NCBI GenBank assembly: GCA_037176905.1
Contig: JBBBWG010013668.1
Location: 39,844-81,952, forward strand
Length of the DNA: 42,109 nt
Reading direction: 5' to 3'
From: Azolla pinnata
Lineage: Eukaryota; Streptophyta; Polypodiopsida; Salviniales; Salviniaceae
A program made the translations under genes and the position numbers. Positions 39,974 through 42,109 of the stretch are shown one piece after another; the stretch's first letter is position 1, and each line of letters begins with the position of its first letter. Under the pieces are notes generated by a model. It ran no database searches. It was given only the letters and a program-made list of their open reading frames with translations, and was not told the DNA's origin.

Positions 39974-42109
39974 AGAAACTACTACTACTACAGATACTAC
40001 TACTACTACTCCTGCTGCTGCTGCTGCTTCGCCATTGCCGCATGAATCCGGCGGCTTCGCCTGCGATCCGCTGCAACCCCACCACGCCGCGATGAAGCTG
40101 CTCTCCCGCTCCGATTTCGCTGCTTGCATAGGTTCTGACCCGCTTCCTGCCCCGCCATTAAATCTAGATTCGCATGCATCGCTCGATACCAAGCACCGTC
40201 GCCGTCGCTCGATACCAATCATCGCCGCCGCTCGTATTCGGACCCGAACGCCATTCGGTTGCATAATGATCCATATGCTGCTCTTATTCGGATCGACTCG
40301 ATCGATTGCATATGCACGCTCTCCGATCGAATCGATGGATTACATATGCATGCTCTCCGATCGAATGGGTGATCACATACATATGCCACCTCTATTCGGA
40401 TCGAATCGATTGATTCTAATATGCATGTAATGCAGGGATGAAGGAATCCAAGGAGTTTGCCGGGGAGCTGTTCGATGCGCTGGCTCGCAAGCGCGGCGGC
40501 GCAGGAGCGGCGATCGGCGGCATCACTTTGGGGGAGCTCCGCGACTATTGGGCCGAGCTCACCGACCAGAGCTTCGACAATCGCCTCCAGCTCTTCTTCG
40601 GAATGTACTTCCATGATGTCGAACGAATTCTCGTTTCGCGATCCATAGGATTTCGAATCGATCTCGCGCGTAGTACTCCATGTATCCTTCCTGCGATCGC
40701 AACGGCTCATGTGTAACTTTGCTCCTTCTGCTAGGGTGGATCGGAACGCCGATGGCCGGATCACCAAGGCGGAAGTCCAGGAGGTAGAGCCCCAGCTAAT
40801 TCATGAAACCCCCTTATAATGGATCATTGGCCCAGTTCCATGGCTTAGTGCTTGATTGAATCTGTATACTGATCACATGAACCCCGCGCTGCAGCTCATC
40901 AAGCTGAGCGCATCGGCCAACCGGCTGTCGAAGCTGAAGGAGCAGGCCGAGGAGTACGCGACCTTGATCATGGAGGAGCTGGACCCGGAGGAGCTGGGCT
41001 ACATCGAGGTAATTACGAATCGAGGTCGTTGCGGTGAGCAGCTAGTGGAATCCGAATCATCGATCGATCGGGCCAAACACATGTTCTTCGTTACCCCGAT
41101 TAACCAGTTTAATATTAGATGCAGGCGCGGATCCGGAAGGCTAGATACCCCTTAATCCTCATGAACATACATATTCTGAATCGCGGTGAAAAATCGAAAG
41201 AAATTCTAAACAACTAGTACTCTTCATTGATCAATGGAGCTCAACAGACTAGATACCCCTTAATCCCCATGTCAAACTTTGATATTCTAAATCGCGGAGA
41301 GAATCACAAGAAACCCATCTAACAAATATTTTTCATTGATCAATGGAGCTCAGCAGAGTAGGTACCCCTTAATCCTCATGTCAAACTTTAATTTAAATCT
41401 AAATCGCGGAGAAAATCGAAAGAAATTGATCGAACAAATACTCTTCATTGATCAATGGAGCTCAGCAGACTAGATACCCCTTAATCCCCATGTCCAACTT
41501 TAATACTCCAAGAACTTGATCTACCAAATACTCTTCATTGATCAATGGAGCTCAACAAACATAATACCCCTTAATCCTCATGTCAAACTTTAATACTCCA
41601 AACCGCGGAGAAAATCGAAAGAAATCGATCTAACAGAATACTCTTCATTGATCAATGGAGCTCAGCAGACTAGATACCCCTTAATCCCCATGTCAAACCT
41701 TAATACTCTAAGAAATCCACCTAACAGAATATTCTTCATTGATCAATGGAGCTCAACAGACTAGATACCCCCCTTAGTCCTGATCATGTCAAACTTTAAT
41801 ACTCGAAATCGCGGTGGGAATCGAAAGAAATTGATCCAACAAATACTCTTCATCGATCGACGACGGAGCTCAACAGACTAGATACCCCCCTTAGTCCTGA
41901 TCATGTCAAACTTTAATACTCGAAAGCGCGGTGATAATCGAAAGAAAATGCTAACAAATGCTCTTCATCGATCTGACGGAGCGTTGAGCATGGCGACGGC
42001 GGACGGGGATGAACTAACATTGATACATGCGAGGGGCAATGTGTGCAGCTGTGGCAGCTGGAGATACTGTTCTTACAAGGCCCGGGAGGATACAACAACA
42101 ACAACAACA
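38427..42109 (+). CDS. RBOH: Respiratory burst oxidase homologue (plant NADPH oxidase), 5' part, cut by window end
   Basis: Proposed exons: 38427-40131, 40436-40604, 40735-40783, 40895-41008, 42049-beyond 42109. All junctions are GT-AG and the frame is continuous for 699 residues to the edge. The ATG at 38427 is the first in frame. Family signatures are [92 protein letters not shown] and [19 protein letters not shown] canonical EF-hand loop runs from Asp627 to Glu638 ([12 protein letters not shown]), so calcium control is expected. The missing 3' part should encode the six-helix ferric reductase core and the FAD and NADPH domains at the plasma membrane. The segment before the EF-hand, usually about 230-250 residues, is about 625 here. 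Much of the excess is Ser, Asn, Asp/Glu, Thr and Ala homopolymers from trinucleotide repeats. Subfamily cannot be decided from this part. Confidence 0.93.
38430..38480 (+). repeat. (AGT/AGC)n coding polyserine at the RBOH N-terminus
   Basis: Directly after Met-Arg, about 16 serine codons, mostly AGT with a few AGC, form the first homopolymer of RBOH exon 1. They are followed by a Thr-Ser-Arg-Ser-Lys segment. Confidence 0.9.
38643..38684 (+). repeat. (AAC)14 coding polyasparagine in RBOH
   Basis: Fourteen uninterrupted AAC codons follow HYY and precede SSYCYYEDD. The lack of any synonymous change points to recent growth by replication slippage. Confidence 0.95.
39135..39257 (+). repeat. (AAC)n/(GAC)n/(ATC)n coding Asn, Asp and Ile runs in RBOH
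   Basis: Twenty-three Asn codons (one AAT, the rest AAC), one His and seven more Asn are followed by six Asp codons, a Ser and five Ile codons (ATC). Three different trinucleotide repeats adjoin here, all in the RBOH reading frame, after the conserved EYVEVTLDV stretch. Confidence 0.93.
39609..39726 (+). repeat. (GAT)n/(GAG)n coding an acidic Asp/Glu run in RBOH
   Basis: About 14 GAT codons run into mixed GAG and GAT blocks, giving an acidic stretch of some 39 residues. It lies between the basic Arg/Ser-rich region and the conserved [10 protein letters not shown] segment. Confidence 0.93.
39931..40028 (+). repeat. (ACT)n and (GCT)n coding polythreonine and polyalanine in RBOH
   Basis: About fourteen ACT codons, then shorter ACT runs broken by GAA and GAT codons, then Pro and five Ala codons, mostly GCT. 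They split the conserved helix FFEL from the conserved [10 protein letters not shown], a place where other RBOHs have a short loop. Confidence 0.9.
40132..40435. other. RBOH intron 1 with short degenerate repeats
   Basis: The intron contains repeated fragments related to ATTCGGATCGAATCGATTG and CATATGCATGCTCTCCGATC between about 40240 and 40425. The reading frame of exon 1 runs on through it to a stop at 40428-40430, so length alone would miss the intron. The donor is ATAG|GTTCTG and the acceptor TGCAG before 40436. Splicing joins FAACIG directly to MKESKEF, as in other RBOHs. Confidence 0.8.
41140..41990. repeat. 90-117 bp minisatellite in RBOH intron 4
   Basis: Eight copies of a unit starting near CTCTTCATTGATCAATGGAG occur at about 41220, 41330, 41441, 41531, 41641, 41731, 41844 and 41960, with a partial ninth at the left edge. 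Each copy continues with CTCAACAGACTAGATACCCC, TTAATCC, CATGTCAAACTTTAATACTC and usually AATCGCGGAGAAAATCGAAA. Copies of about 90 bp lack most of the last block. The array fills most of the intron 41009-42048. Confidence 0.93.
42090..42109 (+). repeat. (AAC)n at the window edge, coding asparagine in RBOH
   Basis: At least five AAC units follow the codons for GPGGY in RBOH exon 5 and run off the window. This is another coding polyasparagine repeat, located after the EF-hand region. Its full length cannot be seen. Confidence 0.85.

Overview
The window is nuclear DNA from a flowering plant. It carries five protein-coding genes, all with plant-type homologues and GT-AG introns. No bacterial, organellar or viral gene and no intact transposon is visible. 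The very GC-rich first exons of the first and last genes suggest a monocot, but this is an inference and the species cannot be named. Short tandem repeats are unusually common in introns, promoters and coding exons.

Layout, left to right. (1) 1-2010: repeat-rich leader and upstream DNA with a (GAA)n tract. (2) 2011-5326, plus: a DUF604/Fringe-like Golgi glycosyltransferase in 3 exons; its first intron holds a 30-bp minisatellite. (3) 5327-7366: mostly unassigned DNA ending in a telo-box cluster. (4) 7367-24356, plus: a complete SWEETIE gene (HEATR5/Laa1-type HEAT-repeat giant), reconstructed as 48 in-frame exons and 2194 aa. (5) 26302-31477, plus: a complete SEC24A-class COPII coat gene, 12 exons, 1071 aa. 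(6) 33064-35148, minus: a complete UBC32-class tail-anchored ER ubiquitin-conjugating enzyme, 5 exons, 318 aa, convergent with SEC24. A (TTAGGG)n-type telomere-like array lies just upstream of it. (7) 35149-38426: intergenic, nothing recognised. (8) 38427 to beyond the window end, plus: the 5' part of an NADPH oxidase (RBOH) gene. Its N-terminal exon is swollen by several different in-frame trinucleotide repeats, and the window stops inside yet another one.

The first four products belong to the secretory or endomembrane system (Golgi glycosylation, AP-1-linked sorting, ER export, ER-associated degradation), and the RBOH product travels to the plasma membrane. Plant genes are not organised in operons, so I read the neighbourhood as coincidence or local synteny rather than a pathway cluster. 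I found no convincing new biological system. The most notable signals are the homopolymer-laden RBOH, the two promoter telomere-like arrays placed alike relative to their genes, and a duplicated exon-intron boundary in SWEETIE.

Exon boundaries were worked out by hand from splice signals, reading-frame continuity and remembered family sequence. No alignment, transcript data or database search was used.
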